A stretch of DNA of 64,000 bases from an uncultured Bacteroidota bacterium (GCA_902598305.1 CACKBL010000002.1:149388-213387); one strand, 5' to 3'; counted from the first letter of the stretch, positions 8,632-18,685 are shown. Program-made: numbers and translations. Notes: a model not told the origin generated them from the letters alone.

Positions 8632-9654
8632 ATGAAAAACGACTTGCTTCTTAGAGCTTTGAAAGGCCTTCCAGTTGAAAGACCTCCAGTATGGATAATG
8701 AGACAAGCTGGAAGGTATTTGCCAGATTATATTAAACTTAAAAATAAGTATGATTTTTTTACACGCTGCAGAACTCCAGAGTTAGTCTCTGAGATAACCC
8801 TTTTACCAATTGATCAAATAGGAACTGATGCTGCAATTATTTTTAGTGATATTTTGGTCGTCCTCCAAGCCATGAATATTGAAGTAGAAATGAAACCCAA
8901 TTTTGGACCATTTATACCTAATCCTATAGATTCAAAAGAAAAAGTGAAAAATTTAATAACCCCAAATGTTATGGATAAACTTGGATATGTGTTTGAGGCT
9001 ATTAAAGTAACGAAACGGAATCTAAATGAAAGGGTTCCTTTAATAGGATTTGCTGGGTCTCCTTGGACTCTTTTTTGTTATCTAGTTCAGGGCAGTGGTT
9101 CGAAAACTTTTGATAAACCCAAAGGGTTTGCCTTTGCTAATCCAAAAGAAACTGGAATAATGCTTGAAAAGATAACCCTGACAACCATTGAATATTTGAA
9201 GGGACAAATTGATGCAGGAGCAGATGTTGTTCAAATTTTCGATTCATGGGGGGGGCTTTTATCACCTTCTGACTACAGTGAATTTTCTCTTAAATATATA
9301 CATAAAATAGTATCAGCTATTAAGAATTATGCTCCTGTTATTATTTTTGGAAAAGGATGTTGGTTTGCTTTAAACGAAATGGCTAAAACTGGAGCTACTG
9401 GTCTAGGAATTGATTGGAGTTGCTCTGCGAGAAATGCACGATATTTATCTGGTGGGAATATAACTCTACAAGGGAACTATGACCCAGCCAAATTGCTTTC
9501 CCCAATTTCAAAAATCAAATCAGATGTGCACCAAATGATTAATGAGTTTGGTAAAGAAAGGTACATTGTGAATCTTGGACATGGAATATTACCAAATATA
9601 CCCGTATCTCATGCTAAAGCATTTGTAGATGCTGTTAAGGAATATCAAATCTAG
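8632..9654 (+). CDS. hemE: Uroporphyrinogen decarboxylase
   Basis: Removes four acetate carboxyls of uroporphyrinogen III to give coproporphyrinogen III. The 340-residue protein has the diagnostic [16 protein letters not shown] near residue 20, IIFSDILVV with the catalytic Asp near residue 70, [23 protein letters not shown] and the C-terminal [11 protein letters not shown]. Full length and typical. It follows hemD by 5 nt and precedes hemF by 4 nt on the same strand. Confidence 0.97.
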   Translation: MKNDLLLRALKGLPVERPPVWIMRQAGRYLPDYIKLKNKYDFFTRCRTPELVSEITLLPIDQIGTDAAIIFSDILVVLQAMNIEVEMKPNFGPFIPNPIDSKEKVKNLITPNVMDKLGYVFEAIKVTKRNLNERVPLIGFAGSPWTLFCYLVQGSGSKTFDKPKGFAFANPKETGIMLEKITLTTIEYLKGQIDAGADVVQIFDSWGGLLSPSDYSEFSLKYIHKIVSAIKNYAPVIIFGKGCWFALNEMAKTGATGLGIDWSCSARNARYLSGGNITLQGNYDPAKLLSPISKIKSDVHQMINEFGKERYIVNLGHGILPNIPVSHAKAFVDAVKEYQI

Positions 9655-9658
9655 TACA

Positions 9659-10558
9659 ATGAAGGAAGAATTTTACAATTACATACAAAATCTTCAACTG
9701 TCAATAACAAGAGAACTTGAAAAGTCTGATGGTAAATCAAAGTTCAGCAATATAAACTGGCAAAGATTAGGTGGCGGTGGTGGTGTTACTAAAATTATTG
9801 AAAATGGTAATGTTTTTGAAAAAGGGGGAGTAAACATATCTAATGTGTTTGGAGAACTACCAAAAACCATGAAAGTTTACTTAAATACTAAGTATTCCCT
9901 TTTTAGCGCCTGTGGACTTAGCTTGGTGATTCATCCTAAAAGTCCACTAATTCCAACTATTCACAGCAATCTTAGATATTTTGAACTTTACAACAACTCT
10001 AAAATGGTTGTAGACCAATGGTTCGGAGGAGGAATTGACCTAACACCGTACTACATTGACGATGTCGATATTAATCATTTTCATAAAGTCTGTAAAATTT
10101 CATGTGATGAACATGACAAAAATTATTATGATATTTTTAAGAAAAATTGTGATAAGTATTTTTGGAATAAGCATAGAGATGAAGCGAGAGGAGTCGGTGG
10201 AATCTTTTTTGATTATTTAAAACCAAATGGTAAATCAGTAGATGAACTATTTAATTTTGTAACTACAGTTGGTAATAATTTTTTGAACTCCTATTTACCA
10301 ATTGTAAATAAAAACAAAAAAATCAACTTCTCAGATAAACAAAAAAAATGGCAAGAAATTAGAAGAGGAAGGTATGTTGAATTTAATCTTCTTCATGATA
10401 AAGGAACCCAATTTGGAATCAAAACCAATGGAAGGATAGAGAGTATTTTTATGAGTTTACCTCCAACTGTTAGATGGGAGTATGATTTTCAACCAAAAGA
10501 GAACAGTTTAGAAAGTGAACTGGTTAGTATATTAAAAAAACCAAAAGAATGGATTTAA
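9659..10558 (+). CDS. hemF: Oxygen-dependent coproporphyrinogen III oxidase
   Basis: Oxidatively decarboxylates two propionates of coproporphyrinogen III to protoporphyrinogen IX using O2. The protein is 299 residues from ATG 9659; an earlier in-frame codon at 9629 would lie inside hemE and is less likely. Signature segments are GGGGVTKI, WFGGGIDLTPYYI, HRDEARGVGGIFFDYL and RRGRYVEFNLLHDKGT. The oxygen-dependent enzyme, with HemJ for the next step, points to aerobic protoporphyrin-dependent heme synthesis. The gene sits 4 nt after hemE and 10 nt before hemB. Confidence 0.96.
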   Translation: MKEEFYNYIQNLQLSITRELEKSDGKSKFSNINWQRLGGGGGVTKIIENGNVFEKGGVNISNVFGELPKTMKVYLNTKYSLFSACGLSLVIHPKSPLIPTIHSNLRYFELYNNSKMVVDQWFGGGIDLTPYYIDDVDINHFHKVCKISCDEHDKNYYDIFKKNCDKYFWNKHRDEARGVGGIFFDYLKPNGKSVDELFNFVTTVGNNFLNSYLPIVNKNKKINFSDKQKKWQEIRRGRYVEFNLLHDKGTQFGIKTNGRIESIFMSLPPTVRWEYDFQPKENSLESELVSILKKPKEWI

Positions 10559-10568
10559 ATTAAAATAT

Positions 10569-11549
10569 ATGTTCCCAAAACAAAGAAAAAGAAGACTTAG
10601 AAATTCTGACTCGATTAGAAAAATTGTCAGTGAAATCAACTTAACTGTTAATGATTTAGTAACTCCCATTTTTTTGACAGAAGGGGAAAAAGTAAAAGAG
10701 GAAATTGAATCTATGCCTGGCTACTTTAGATTGTCGCTTGATTTTTTAGAAGAAGAAATAAATTTATTATGGAAATTAGGCCTGAAAGCTGTCCTACTTT
10801 TTGCAAAAATTCCAGATAAAATCAAAGATAATAAAGGAACTGAAGCTTTAAATGAAAATGGATTAATGCAAAAAGGCATTAAATTAATTAAGTCCGTTAA
10901 TCCTGAATTTTTGGTAATTTCCGATGTTGCACTTGATCCATACTCATCATATGGCCACGATGGTATTGTTTTAGATAATAAAATTCTCAACGACGAGACC
11001 AATAAAGTTTTATCAAAAATGGCTCTTTCCCACGCCAAAGCTGGAGTTGATTTTGTATCTCCAAGTGATATGATGGATGGGAGAATCGGTGAAATTAGAA
11101 CAACTCTTGAAAACAACGGATTTAATAACACTGGTATTATGAGTTATAGTGTGAAGTATGCATCAAATCTTTATTCTCCCTTCAGGGATGCATTGTCATC
11201 CAATCCAGGGTTTGGTGATAAAAAAACATATCAAATGGATTTTCACAACAGAAAAGAAGCAATTAGTGAGACTTTACTTGATATTGATGAAGGGGCCGAT
11301 ATTGTAATAGTTAAGCCTGGAATATTTTATCTAGACATAATTTCCGATTTGAATGCAAAAATTAATCAACCAATAGCTGCCTACCAAGTCAGTGGAGAAT
11401 ACGCTATGTTAAAAGCTGCAGAGTCAAAGGGTTGGATAGACTACGATTCTGTAATTTATGAAAATTTAATAGCATTCAAAAGAGCTGGTTGTTCAATGAT
11501 AATTACCTACTGTGCTAAAGATATGGCAAGGATTCTCAATTCTAAGTAG
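10569..11549 (+). CDS. hemB: Delta-aminolevulinic acid dehydratase (porphobilinogen synthase)
   Basis: Condenses two 5-aminolevulinate molecules into porphobilinogen. The 326-residue protein has the two Schiff-base lysines, Lys196 in SYSVKYAS and Lys249 in VIVKPG, and SPSDMMDGRIGEIR. The metal region reads SDVALDPYSSYGHDG: the three zinc-binding cysteines of animal and E. coli enzymes are absent, so this is the Mg2+/metal-independent-type variant. It is the last gene of the plus-strand heme operon and converges on the DUF885 gene with only 2 nt between stops. Confidence 0.96.
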   Translation: MFPKQRKRRLRNSDSIRKIVSEINLTVNDLVTPIFLTEGEKVKEEIESMPGYFRLSLDFLEEEINLLWKLGLKAVLLFAKIPDKIKDNKGTEALNENGLMQKGIKLIKSVNPEFLVISDVALDPYSSYGHDGIVLDNKILNDETNKVLSKMALSHAKAGVDFVSPSDMMDGRIGEIRTTLENNGFNNTGIMSYSVKYASNLYSPFRDALSSNPGFGDKKTYQMDFHNRKEAISETLLDIDEGADIVIVKPGIFYLDIISDLNAKINQPIAAYQVSGEYAMLKAAESKGWIDYDSVIYENLIAFKRAGCSMIITYCAKDMARILNSK

Positions 11550-11551
11550 AA

Positions 11552-13273
11552 TTAGTTTTTTGATAAGCTTGAGGCTATATATTTTGAAATTTGATCTTCT
11601 AGTAAAGGAAGAGTAAGAGTTCCGTTTTTTAGTATCGACTCATGAAAATCTCTAATATTAAACTTGTCTTTTAATTTTTTTTCTGCCTCCTTTCTTAATT
11701 CAATGATTTTTAATTCTCCTATTTTATAAGACAAAGCCTGCCCTGGCCAAGATATATATCTGTCTACTTCCGTATTAATTTCGTGTTCAGACAAAGCAGT
11801 ATTATTTAACATGTAGTCTATTGCTTGATCTCTAGTCCAATTAAAAGAATGTATACCCGTGTCAACTACCAACCGACATGCTCTCCACATTGAGTAAGAT
11901 AGTTGACCAAATTTTTCATAAGGGGTGGTATAGATACCCATTTCCTCTGCCAAAAGTTCACTATATAATCCCCAACCCTCACCAAATGCTGATAGATATA
12001 AATCTTTTCTAAATTTAGGAATAGACTCTGGAAGTTCCTTGTTTAGCGCACCTTGCAGATGATGCCCTGGCACAGCTTCATGTGCTGTCAGAGCTGGGAT
12101 ATTAAATAAAGGTCGACTAGGGAGATTATAAGTATTTACCCAGTAGAACCCAGGGATAGTCCCATCTTTTGGAGCGGGAATATATCTTCCACCAGTATAT
12201 TTTGGTGCTATTGATAAGGGTACTGGAGCAACACCATAGGGCTGTCTTGGTAGATGTTTGAAAAATCTGGGCAGCTGTTCATCTAATCTTTTTGCTATAT
12301 CTCTTGCGTGGACTAATAATTCTTTTGGGGAAGACGCGTAGAATTTTTTATTAGTTCTAAGAAAATTTAAAAATTCTTTGAAATCTCCTTGAAATTTCAC
12401 TTCACTAATAACCTTAAACATTTGCTTTTTTATTTTTTCGACCTCTGCAATACCTAAATTGTGAATTTCTTGCGGTTTAATTTCAAGAGTTGTATAGTAT
12501 CTAATTCTACTTTCATAGTACTTAGCTCCATCTGGGGTTTGAGAAACTCCAATTGAATTCCTTGTTCTGGGCAAGTACTCTTTCTCAAAAAAATGTTTAA
12601 TTTTTTTGAAAGAGGGAATAACAGAATCCATTATAATGTTAGCCGCTAGTAGTTGTAGACTGTCTTTTATGTAATTTGGGATCGAGTTAGGCAGTTTTAA
12701 AAAAGGGGAGTAATAAAAATTATTTTTGTAAGACGGTGTAATATGTTTGTTATAAGTTGTGCTATAACCTTCAAAAATTATTTTAGGTTGGGATATACCC
12801 ATATCAAGACCCCTAGAAATTAGTTCAATGTTTTGTTTTACAAAATTTGGAATCTCTCCCAAAGTTTTGATATAATCGTGAGCCTGATTGATACTTGAAA
12901 TTTTTTTTACTCTATAAACTAAGTTGTTATGAAAACCCGCATCTGATAAGATAGGATTATAGTGGGTTTTAAAATTAAAATCAACTATTTTTTTCTTAAT
13001 TATAAAAGTTAATAGTTCATGGGAAATTTGATCTTGTTCTGAAAGGATATCTTTATCTACCTTAAACAAACTTTTATATATTTTTTTGTAAAATAGATTT
13101 TCTCTTTCAAACCTTTCCTTGCTAAAATCTCCGAGTAAATATTTAGAATCATCAAATGGCTTAAAATTCTCAAAATCTTGAATGATTTTCTTGAAAACCT
13201 TAGAGTCGTCCTGTTTCAAGCAGGATGAAAAAATCAGGAAAAATAAAAATATTGATCTTATGTTTAAATTCAT
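11552..13273 (-). CDS. DUF885 family lipoprotein, predicted zinc peptidase
   Basis: A 573-residue protein with a lipoprotein signal (IFLFFLIFSSC, acylated Cys near residue 18), so probably anchored in the outer or inner membrane facing the periplasm. The body is a DUF885 domain; LTAHEAVPGHHLQ near residue 400 is the HExxxGHH-like motif, followed by LYSELLAEEMG and NTEVDRYISWPGQALSYKIGEL, all family marks. DUF885 proteins are thought to be metallopeptidases, but the substrate is not known. It has its own divergent promoter region shared with the serine hydrolase gene. Confidence 0.85.
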   Translation of the reverse strand: MNLNIRSIFLFFLIFSSCLKQDDSKVFKKIIQDFENFKPFDDSKYLLGDFSKERFERENLFYKKIYKSLFKVDKDILSEQDQISHELLTFIIKKKIVDFNFKTHYNPILSDAGFHNNLVYRVKKISSINQAHDYIKTLGEIPNFVKQNIELISRGLDMGISQPKIIFEGYSTTYNKHITPSYKNNFYYSPFLKLPNSIPNYIKDSLQLLAANIIMDSVIPSFKKIKHFFEKEYLPRTRNSIGVSQTPDGAKYYESRIRYYTTLEIKPQEIHNLGIAEVEKIKKQMFKVISEVKFQGDFKEFLNFLRTNKKFYASSPKELLVHARDIAKRLDEQLPRFFKHLPRQPYGVAPVPLSIAPKYTGGRYIPAPKDGTIPGFYWVNTYNLPSRPLFNIPALTAHEAVPGHHLQGALNKELPESIPKFRKDLYLSAFGEGWGLYSELLAEEMGIYTTPYEKFGQLSYSMWRACRLVVDTGIHSFNWTRDQAIDYMLNNTALSEHEINTEVDRYISWPGQALSYKIGELKIIELRKEAEKKLKDKFNIRDFHESILKNGTLTLPLLEDQISKYIASSLSKN

Positions 13274-13319
13274 GAAAGAAATTGTCTTTTAAAAAATATT
13301 AAATTATCTTATTTGAATA

Positions 13320-13327
13320 CAAAATTA
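13320..13327 (-). promoter_or_regulatory. Candidate -7 box for the DUF885 gene
   Basis: On the minus strand the sequence is TAATTTTG, matching TAnnTTTG, 46 nt upstream of the DUF885 start. It touches the first base of the divergent gene's ATG. No good -33 TTTG is seen, so support is partial. Confidence 0.35.
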
Positions 13328-14457
13328 TGAAATCAGCATTAATTTCATTTTCAGTAATAGTATCTTTAATAATTTTATTGTATTTAAGTCCTATAGGATA
13401 TGTAATACCAGGGGTTTTCAAAATTTATGGAACCGGTCACACCACAGCTTTCCTAGACGATTATAAGATATTCGATAATGTCGTAGTTAAAAATGGATTG
13501 ACCAAAACTAAGTGGGAACATCACAATCTATACAATCAAATCCCACTATCAAAAGAGTTTGATTCAATTATTAAGAAATATAAAACCGTAGCTTATCTTA
13601 TTTTTTATAAAGATAGTTTACTGCATGAATCTTATTATTTGGGTCATAATTCCAAGTCTAAAAGTAATTCATTTTCAATGGCGAAAAGTATGGTCACAGC
13701 TATGCTAGGAAAAGCCATAGAGCAAGGTCACATATCTAGTCTAGATCAAAAAGTAAGCGTTTTTTTTAAAGAATTTTCACAAGGTCTTGCTTCAAAACTA
13801 ACTGTTGGTGATTTAGCTTCAATGTCCTCCGGTTTAGATTGGACAGAAAAATATTACTCCCCTGTAAACATAACTACTGAATCTTATTTTACGAAGGATT
13901 TAGAAAAATTACTATTGTCAAGAAAAATCACTGGACAACCGGGTAAATTCTTTAAATATTTGAGTGGTAACACTCAGCTCTTAGGAATGGTTATTAGAAA
14001 AGCAACGGGTAAGTCTTTATCAGATTATTTTTCCAAAAACTTTTGGACCCCAATTGAAGCTGAAGAAGAAGCTCTTTGGCAAATTGATGGTTTAAAAAAC
14101 AAGATGGAAAAAGCATTTTGCTGTTTTGCTTCAAATGCAAAAGATTTCGCCCGATTTGCTAAGTTATTTAAAAATAAAGGGAGATGGAATGGGCAACAAA
14201 TTATAGATTCAAGTTTTGTGAATCTAAGTTTAAATCCAAGATTTGAAAATAGTCCTAATTACGGTTATGGTTGGTGGCTTACATATAGAAATAATGAAAA
14301 AGGATTTTTAATGAGAGGTCATCTTGGTCAATATGTGATTGTATTTCCAAAATCAGATTTGATAATCGTGAGATTGGGTCATAAAAAAGGTCCAAAAAAT
14401 GAGGGTTATTATATTGATGAGGCATTCAAAATGATAAGTGATGTTAAAAAACATTAA
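13327..14457 (+). CDS. Beta-lactamase-related serine hydrolase (class C/esterase fold)
   Basis: A 376-residue protein with an N-terminal membrane segment (residues 5-21), so exported or anchored. The nucleophile motif SxxK is SMAK (Ser117, Lys120); the second motif is YLSGN near residue 216, in the YSSGNxQLLG form common to esterase-like members; the third box is HLG in MRGHLGQ near residue 335. These support a penicillin-binding-protein-like or esterase hydrolase rather than an antibiotic-resistance enzyme. The next gene starts within its 3' end (20-nt overlap). Confidence 0.85.
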   Translation: MKSALISFSVIVSLIILLYLSPIGYVIPGVFKIYGTGHTTAFLDDYKIFDNVVVKNGLTKTKWEHHNLYNQIPLSKEFDSIIKKYKTVAYLIFYKDSLLHESYYLGHNSKSKSNSFSMAKSMVTAMLGKAIEQGHISSLDQKVSVFFKEFSQGLASKLTVGDLASMSSGLDWTEKYYSPVNITTESYFTKDLEKLLLSRKITGQPGKFFKYLSGNTQLLGMVIRKATGKSLSDYFSKNFWTPIEAEEEALWQIDGLKNKMEKAFCCFASNAKDFARFAKLFKNKGRWNGQQIIDSSFVNLSLNPRFENSPNYGYGWWLTYRNNEKGFLMRGHLGQYVIVFPKSDLIIVRLGHKKGPKNEGYYIDEAFKMISDVKKH

Positions 14458-15133
14458 TTTATCTAGAGTTCTTTTTTTGGACATAGAAACAGTTCCTGAA
14501 AAATACAATTATAAGGAGCTAAACAGTAACAAGAAAAAAATATGGAAAGAAAAATATGGAGGAGAGAAGGAATATGCAAAATCCAGTATGCATGCAGAAT
14601 TTGGTAAAATTATTTGCATATCTGTTGGCTTTTTTAATTTAAGAACTTCCAAAAAAAGATCATTCAGAGTTAAAAGTTTTATAGGAGAAGAAATAGAAAT
14701 TCTTGAAAATTTTAAAGACCTCTGTGACTCACATTTTCATTTAAAAAGTAGTCTTTTGTGCGCTCATAACGGAAGAGAATTTGATTTCCCATTTATAGCA
14801 AGAAGAATGATAATAAACAAAATTAAATTACCCAAAATTCTTGATATGCATGAAAAAAAACCTTGGGAAATCCCTCATTTAGATACTCTTTATCTTTGGA
14901 AATTTGGAGACTACAAAAGTTCAATATCACTTAGACTTCTTTCCGAAGTTTTGGGGTTGAGTTCAAAAAAAATTAAATTACAGGGGAAAGAAATAGCTAA
15001 CAAGTTTTACTTAGAAAAACAAATAGATAAAATTGTTGAATACTGTGAAAACGATGTTTTGGTTTTGTCGCAAGTGATATTGAGATTTAAAAACGATCCC
15101 CTGCTGCAAGATGAAGAAGTTGTTTTCTTATAA
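14438..15133 (+). CDS. DEDDy-type 3'-5' exonuclease (PolB-like exonuclease family)
   Basis: A 231-residue stand-alone proofreading-type exonuclease. The three motifs are clear: Exo I LDIETVPE (residues 14-21), Exo II HNGREFDFPF near residue 110, and Exo III YCENDVLVL near 205 with the Tyr-x3-Asp spacing of the DEDDy class. It is related to the exonuclease domain of family B DNA polymerases but has no polymerase part. ATG 14438 overlaps the end of the preceding gene by 20 nt. Cytoplasmic; a role in DNA or RNA end processing is inferred. Confidence 0.85.
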   Translation: MMLKNINLSRVLFLDIETVPEKYNYKELNSNKKKIWKEKYGGEKEYAKSSMHAEFGKIICISVGFFNLRTSKKRSFRVKSFIGEEIEILENFKDLCDSHFHLKSSLLCAHNGREFDFPFIARRMIINKIKLPKILDMHEKKPWEIPHLDTLYLWKFGDYKSSISLRLLSEVLGLSSKKIKLQGKEIANKFYLEKQIDKIVEYCENDVLVLSQVILRFKNDPLLQDEEVVFL

Positions 15134-15147
15134 AATTAACATCAAGA

Positions 15148-16188
15148 CTATGGTGCTGGATCTGGATATTTGGAATGTACTTTCTCTATTAGACTTAAAA
15201 TTTCAGTTGACAGTGATTTGTTAATTGAATTAATGTTTTCACCTAGCTGATTTAAGTTTGTTGCTCCAATTATGTTGCTCGTAACAAATTCTCTAGAATT
15301 AACAAAGCTAATAGCCATTTCAGTAAGAGTGAGACCAAAATTATTTGCTATTTCGTAATAATCATCTGTAGCGTTTATAGAATTTTCACCACTAAATCTG
15401 GCTAAATTAGGAAAGAGTTTGAATCTTGACTTTTCAGGCATTTGTCCTTTTCTGTATTTGCCAGTTAAACGACCAAATGCTAACGGGGAGTATGCTAGTA
15501 GACCAACCCCTTCTCTCATACAAAGTTCTGAAGTTCCAATCTCGAAAAGGCGATTTAGTAAATTATATGGATTTTGAACCGTGGTGATTTTTGGTAAACC
15601 CTTTTTTGCTAAATTTAGAAATCTCATAATGCCCCAGGGATTTTCATTAGATAGACCGATAGACCTTATTTTACCCTCTTTGATTAAGTCATCCAGAGTG
15701 ATTAGAATTTCTTCAAAGTTATCCGTCCATGGGTCTTCTCTAGGTGAAAACTTATATCCTCTAATGCCAAAATTGTTGGTCTGTCTCTCTGGCCAATGCA
15801 ATTGATAAAGGTCAAGATAGTCTGTCTTGAGTCTATCGAGACTTTTATCTAAAGCTCCTCGCAAATTATTTGGACTGAAATGGTTAGTCTTTCTTATATG
15901 TGCCGTATATGAACCAGGACCTACAATCTTAGATGCTAGAACAATTTTTTCTCTTTTGCCACTTTTTTTAATCCAGGAACCTATAATTTTTTCTGTATCA
16001 GCATAAGTGGAATGGTCAGCTGGTACAGGATATAATTCTGCTGTATCCAAAAAATTTATACCCTTCTCCAAAGAAAAGTCAATCTGAGAATGTGACTCAA
16101 TCTCTGAATTCTGCTTACCAAATGTCATTGTCCCTAAACATATTTTGCTTACGCTAATGTCAGTATTTGGTAGTTTGGTATATATCAT
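15148..16188 (-). CDS. Aldo/keto reductase (Tas-like)
   Basis: A 346-residue NADP(H)-dependent TIM-barrel oxidoreductase. The catalytic tetrad is visible: Asp and Tyr in NFLDTAELYPVP, Lys in VLASKIVG, His in LYQLHWPER. The C-terminal SFVNSREFVTSNIIGATNLNQLGENI is the cofactor-binding end. The insertion DHSTYADTEKIIGSW after the Tyr resembles E. coli Tas. Substrate unknown. It is followed on the same strand, upstream, by xth with a 9-nt gap, so the two may be cotranscribed. Confidence 0.9.
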   Translation of the reverse strand: MIYTKLPNTDISVSKICLGTMTFGKQNSEIESHSQIDFSLEKGINFLDTAELYPVPADHSTYADTEKIIGSWIKKSGKREKIVLASKIVGPGSYTAHIRKTNHFSPNNLRGALDKSLDRLKTDYLDLYQLHWPERQTNNFGIRGYKFSPREDPWTDNFEEILITLDDLIKEGKIRSIGLSNENPWGIMRFLNLAKKGLPKITTVQNPYNLLNRLFEIGTSELCMREGVGLLAYSPLAFGRLTGKYRKGQMPEKSRFKLFPNLARFSGENSINATDDYYEIANNFGLTLTEMAISFVNSREFVTSNIIGATNLNQLGENINSINKSLSTEILSLIEKVHSKYPDPAP

Positions 16189-16197
16189 AAACTCATT

Positions 16198-16971
16198 TTA
16201 AATTAAATTAAAATTCAAATCAATCCCTATTGGGCAATGATCAGATTGATAAGTATCCGAGAATATATTTGCATTGATCAATTTATCATCTAAACTATTT
16301 GAAACCAGTATATAGTCTATTCTCCATCCTTTGTTATTTGCTCTCGCGTTAGCACGATAACTCCACCAAGTATATTTATCCTTTTCATTAGAAAACTTTC
16401 TAAATGAATCAATAAATCCATTTTTCATAAAGTTATCTAACCATAGTCTTTCTTCTGGTAAGAATCCAGACACATTTTTATTTCTAATTGGATCGTGAAT
16501 ATCTATATGCTTATGACAAATATTATAATCTCCACAAATAATAATATTATTTAAGTTTTTTTTTAATTCACTTATATAGTTTTGGAAGTCATCCATGAAT
16601 TTAAATTTATGACTCAGTCTTTGAATATTTGTACCAGAGGGTAAATAAAGGCTAATTACAGAAAACTTATCGTAATCAATACGAATTACCCTTCCTTCCT
16701 CGTCAATATGATTTATTCCAGTACCATATGTTATGTTTTTTGGTTTCCTTTTTGTTAAAATTGCTACTCCACTATATCCTTTTTTCTTCGCAGAATACCA
16801 GTAATGATGGTAACCTAATTTTTCAAATACTTCTGTTGGTATTTGATTCTTCATAGCTTTAATTTCTTGAAAACACAAAATATCTGGATTTACACTTTCA
16901 ATCCAATTAATTAGATTTTTCTTTAAAGCAGCTCTAATACCATTTAAGTTGTAAGAAATTATTTTTATCAT
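16198..16971 (-). CDS. xth: Exodeoxyribonuclease III / AP endonuclease
   Basis: A 257-residue exonuclease III family protein that cuts at abasic sites in base-excision repair. Visible motifs are SYNLNGIRAA, CFQEIKA with the metal-binding Glu, GDYNICHKHIDIHDP (catalytic Asp/Asn), WWSYRANARANNKGWRIDY and SDHCPIGI with the catalytic Asp-His. Length and motif order are normal. It precedes the aldo/keto reductase gene on the minus strand and lies 35 nt after glyQS. Confidence 0.95.
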   Translation of the reverse strand: MIKIISYNLNGIRAALKKNLINWIESVNPDILCFQEIKAMKNQIPTEVFEKLGYHHYWYSAKKKGYSGVAILTKRKPKNITYGTGINHIDEEGRVIRIDYDKFSVISLYLPSGTNIQRLSHKFKFMDDFQNYISELKKNLNNIIICGDYNICHKHIDIHDPIRNKNVSGFLPEERLWLDNFMKNGFIDSFRKFSNEKDKYTWWSYRANARANNKGWRIDYILVSNSLDDKLINANIFSDTYQSDHCPIGIDLNFNLI

Positions 16972-17006
16972 TCAAAGAGGGTTTTATTCCAAAATTCGAT
17001 TCCAAA

Positions 17007-18533
17007 TTAATTAGCTTTTAGCCAATTTCTCAAGTTAAGTTTTTCATTTAGAATATTCTCAAGAGAGGCCAAGGGAATCCTTTCTTGTTTCATTTGGTCT
17101 CTATCTCTTAAAGTTACTGTGTCATCATCAAGGCTAGTATAATCAATTGTTATGCAAAGTGGAGTACCAATAGCATCTTGTCTTCTATATCTCCTACCAA
17201 TGGCATCCTTTTCATCGTACTGTGCAGAATAATTTAATTTCAAATCATCGAAAATCTTTTTTGCATATTCAGGTAAACCATCTTTTTTAACTAAAGGAAG
17301 TACAGCTAACTTTATTGGAGCCAAGAAGGCTGGAAATTTTAAAACTTTCCTTATTGTCCCGTCAGTTAATTTATCTTCTCTTAAAGACCAGGATAAAATA
17401 GCTAAAAACATTCTATCAAGCCCGATGGATGTCTCAACAACATATGGGATATAATTCTTTTCAAGTTTTGAATCAAAGTATTTAAGATTCTTCCCAGAAA
17501 ACTTTTCATGATTGCTTAAATCAAAATCGGTTCTAGAATGAATTCCTTCAAGTTCTCTAAATCCAAAAGGAAATTTAAATTCAATGTCACAAGCTGCATC
17601 AGCATAATGAGCAAGCTTTTCGTGGTTTTTGAACCTATAATTTTCAGAACCCATTCCAATCGACTTGTGCCATTCCATTCTTTTATTCATCCACTTCTTG
17701 TACCATTCTTTTTGGGTTCCTGGTGGAACAAAAAATTGCATTTCCATTTGTTCAAATTCTTTCATCCTAAAAATGAATTGTCGTGCAATTATTTCATTTC
17801 TGAACGCCTTACCTACTTGGGCGATTCCGAACGGTACTCTTAATCTTGAAGTCTTTTGAACATTTAAAAAGTTTACAAATATACCCTGCGCGGTCTCTGG
17901 TCTCAGGAAAATTTCAGTCATGGATCCTGAAGTAGCTCCGAGCTTGGTTGAAAACATTAAATTGAATTGCTTAACATCAGACCAATTTTTTGAACCTGAT
18001 TTTTCACATGCAATTTCGAGTTCAATAATTAAATTTCTAACATCTTTTAAATCAGACTTTTCTAAAGAGTTATTGAGTCTGTTTAAAATTTTTTGAACCT
18101 TCTTTTTAAGCTCACTAACTTTTGGATTTGTTTGAATGAATTTTTTTTCATCGAAATCTTTTCCAAATCGTTTTTTAGCTTTTGAAATTTCCTTTAAAAT
18201 TTTATTATCCAACTTTTCACAATATTCTTCAACTAACGAATCAGCACGGTATCTTAGTTTTGAATCTTTATTGTCTATTAATGGATCATTGAATGCATCT
18301 ACATGCCCAGAAGCTTTCCATGTAGTTGGATGCATGAAAATTGCAGAATCAATACCCACGATATTTGAATGGAGATCAACCATGGCTTTCCACCAGTAAT
18401 TTTTAATATTATTTTTAAGTTCTACACCGTTGTGAGCGTAATCATAAACTGCACTTAACCCTTCGTAAATGTCACTAGAAGGAAAAATAAAACCATACTC
18501 TTTGGCATGAGAAATTATTTTTTTTATTTCCAT
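17007..18533 (-). CDS. glyQS: Glycyl-tRNA synthetase (single-chain, alpha2 type)
   Basis: Charges tRNA-Gly. The 508-residue protein is the eukaryote/archaea-like class II enzyme, not the alpha2beta2 GlyQ/GlyS form. Marks are the N-terminal KIISHAKEYGFIFPSSDIYEG, the motif 2 region LRPETAQGIFVNFLN followed by GIAQVGKAFRNEI, the active-site loop FELEGIHSRTDFDLSNH-like segment, motif 3 ETSIGLDRMFLA and a C-terminal anticodon-binding domain ending KQERIPLASLENIL. The initiation codon lies only 7 nt after a candidate -7 box, implying a very short leader. Confidence 0.95.
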   Translation of the reverse strand: MEIKKIISHAKEYGFIFPSSDIYEGLSAVYDYAHNGVELKNNIKNYWWKAMVDLHSNIVGIDSAIFMHPTTWKASGHVDAFNDPLIDNKDSKLRYRADSLVEEYCEKLDNKILKEISKAKKRFGKDFDEKKFIQTNPKVSELKKKVQKILNRLNNSLEKSDLKDVRNLIIELEIACEKSGSKNWSDVKQFNLMFSTKLGATSGSMTEIFLRPETAQGIFVNFLNVQKTSRLRVPFGIAQVGKAFRNEIIARQFIFRMKEFEQMEMQFFVPPGTQKEWYKKWMNKRMEWHKSIGMGSENYRFKNHEKLAHYADAACDIEFKFPFGFRELEGIHSRTDFDLSNHEKFSGKNLKYFDSKLEKNYIPYVVETSIGLDRMFLAILSWSLREDKLTDGTIRKVLKFPAFLAPIKLAVLPLVKKDGLPEYAKKIFDDLKLNYSAQYDEKDAIGRRYRRQDAIGTPLCITIDYTSLDDDTVTLRDRDQMKQERIPLASLENILNEKLNLRNWLKAN

Positions 18534-18540
18534 AATTCAC

Positions 18541-18568
18541 CAAAAATACTTCTTTTTATATAAACAAA
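18541..18568 (-). promoter_or_regulatory. Candidate promoter for glyQS
   Basis: On the minus strand TTTG (18565-18568) and TATTTTTG (18541-18548) are separated by 16 nt, close to the Bacteroidetes arrangement TTTG-N19-TAnnTTTG. The -7 box ends 7 nt from the glyQS ATG, so the mRNA leader would be nearly absent. Confidence 0.4.
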
Positions 18569-18685
18569 GAATTAAGTAATATAAAAGACAAGAGATTTTA
18601 TAAACTAATTAAATTGTGAATTAATGATGAAATATTTACAATTATAATTTACTTTTATTTATAAATAACTCTTCAATTTTTTTCT

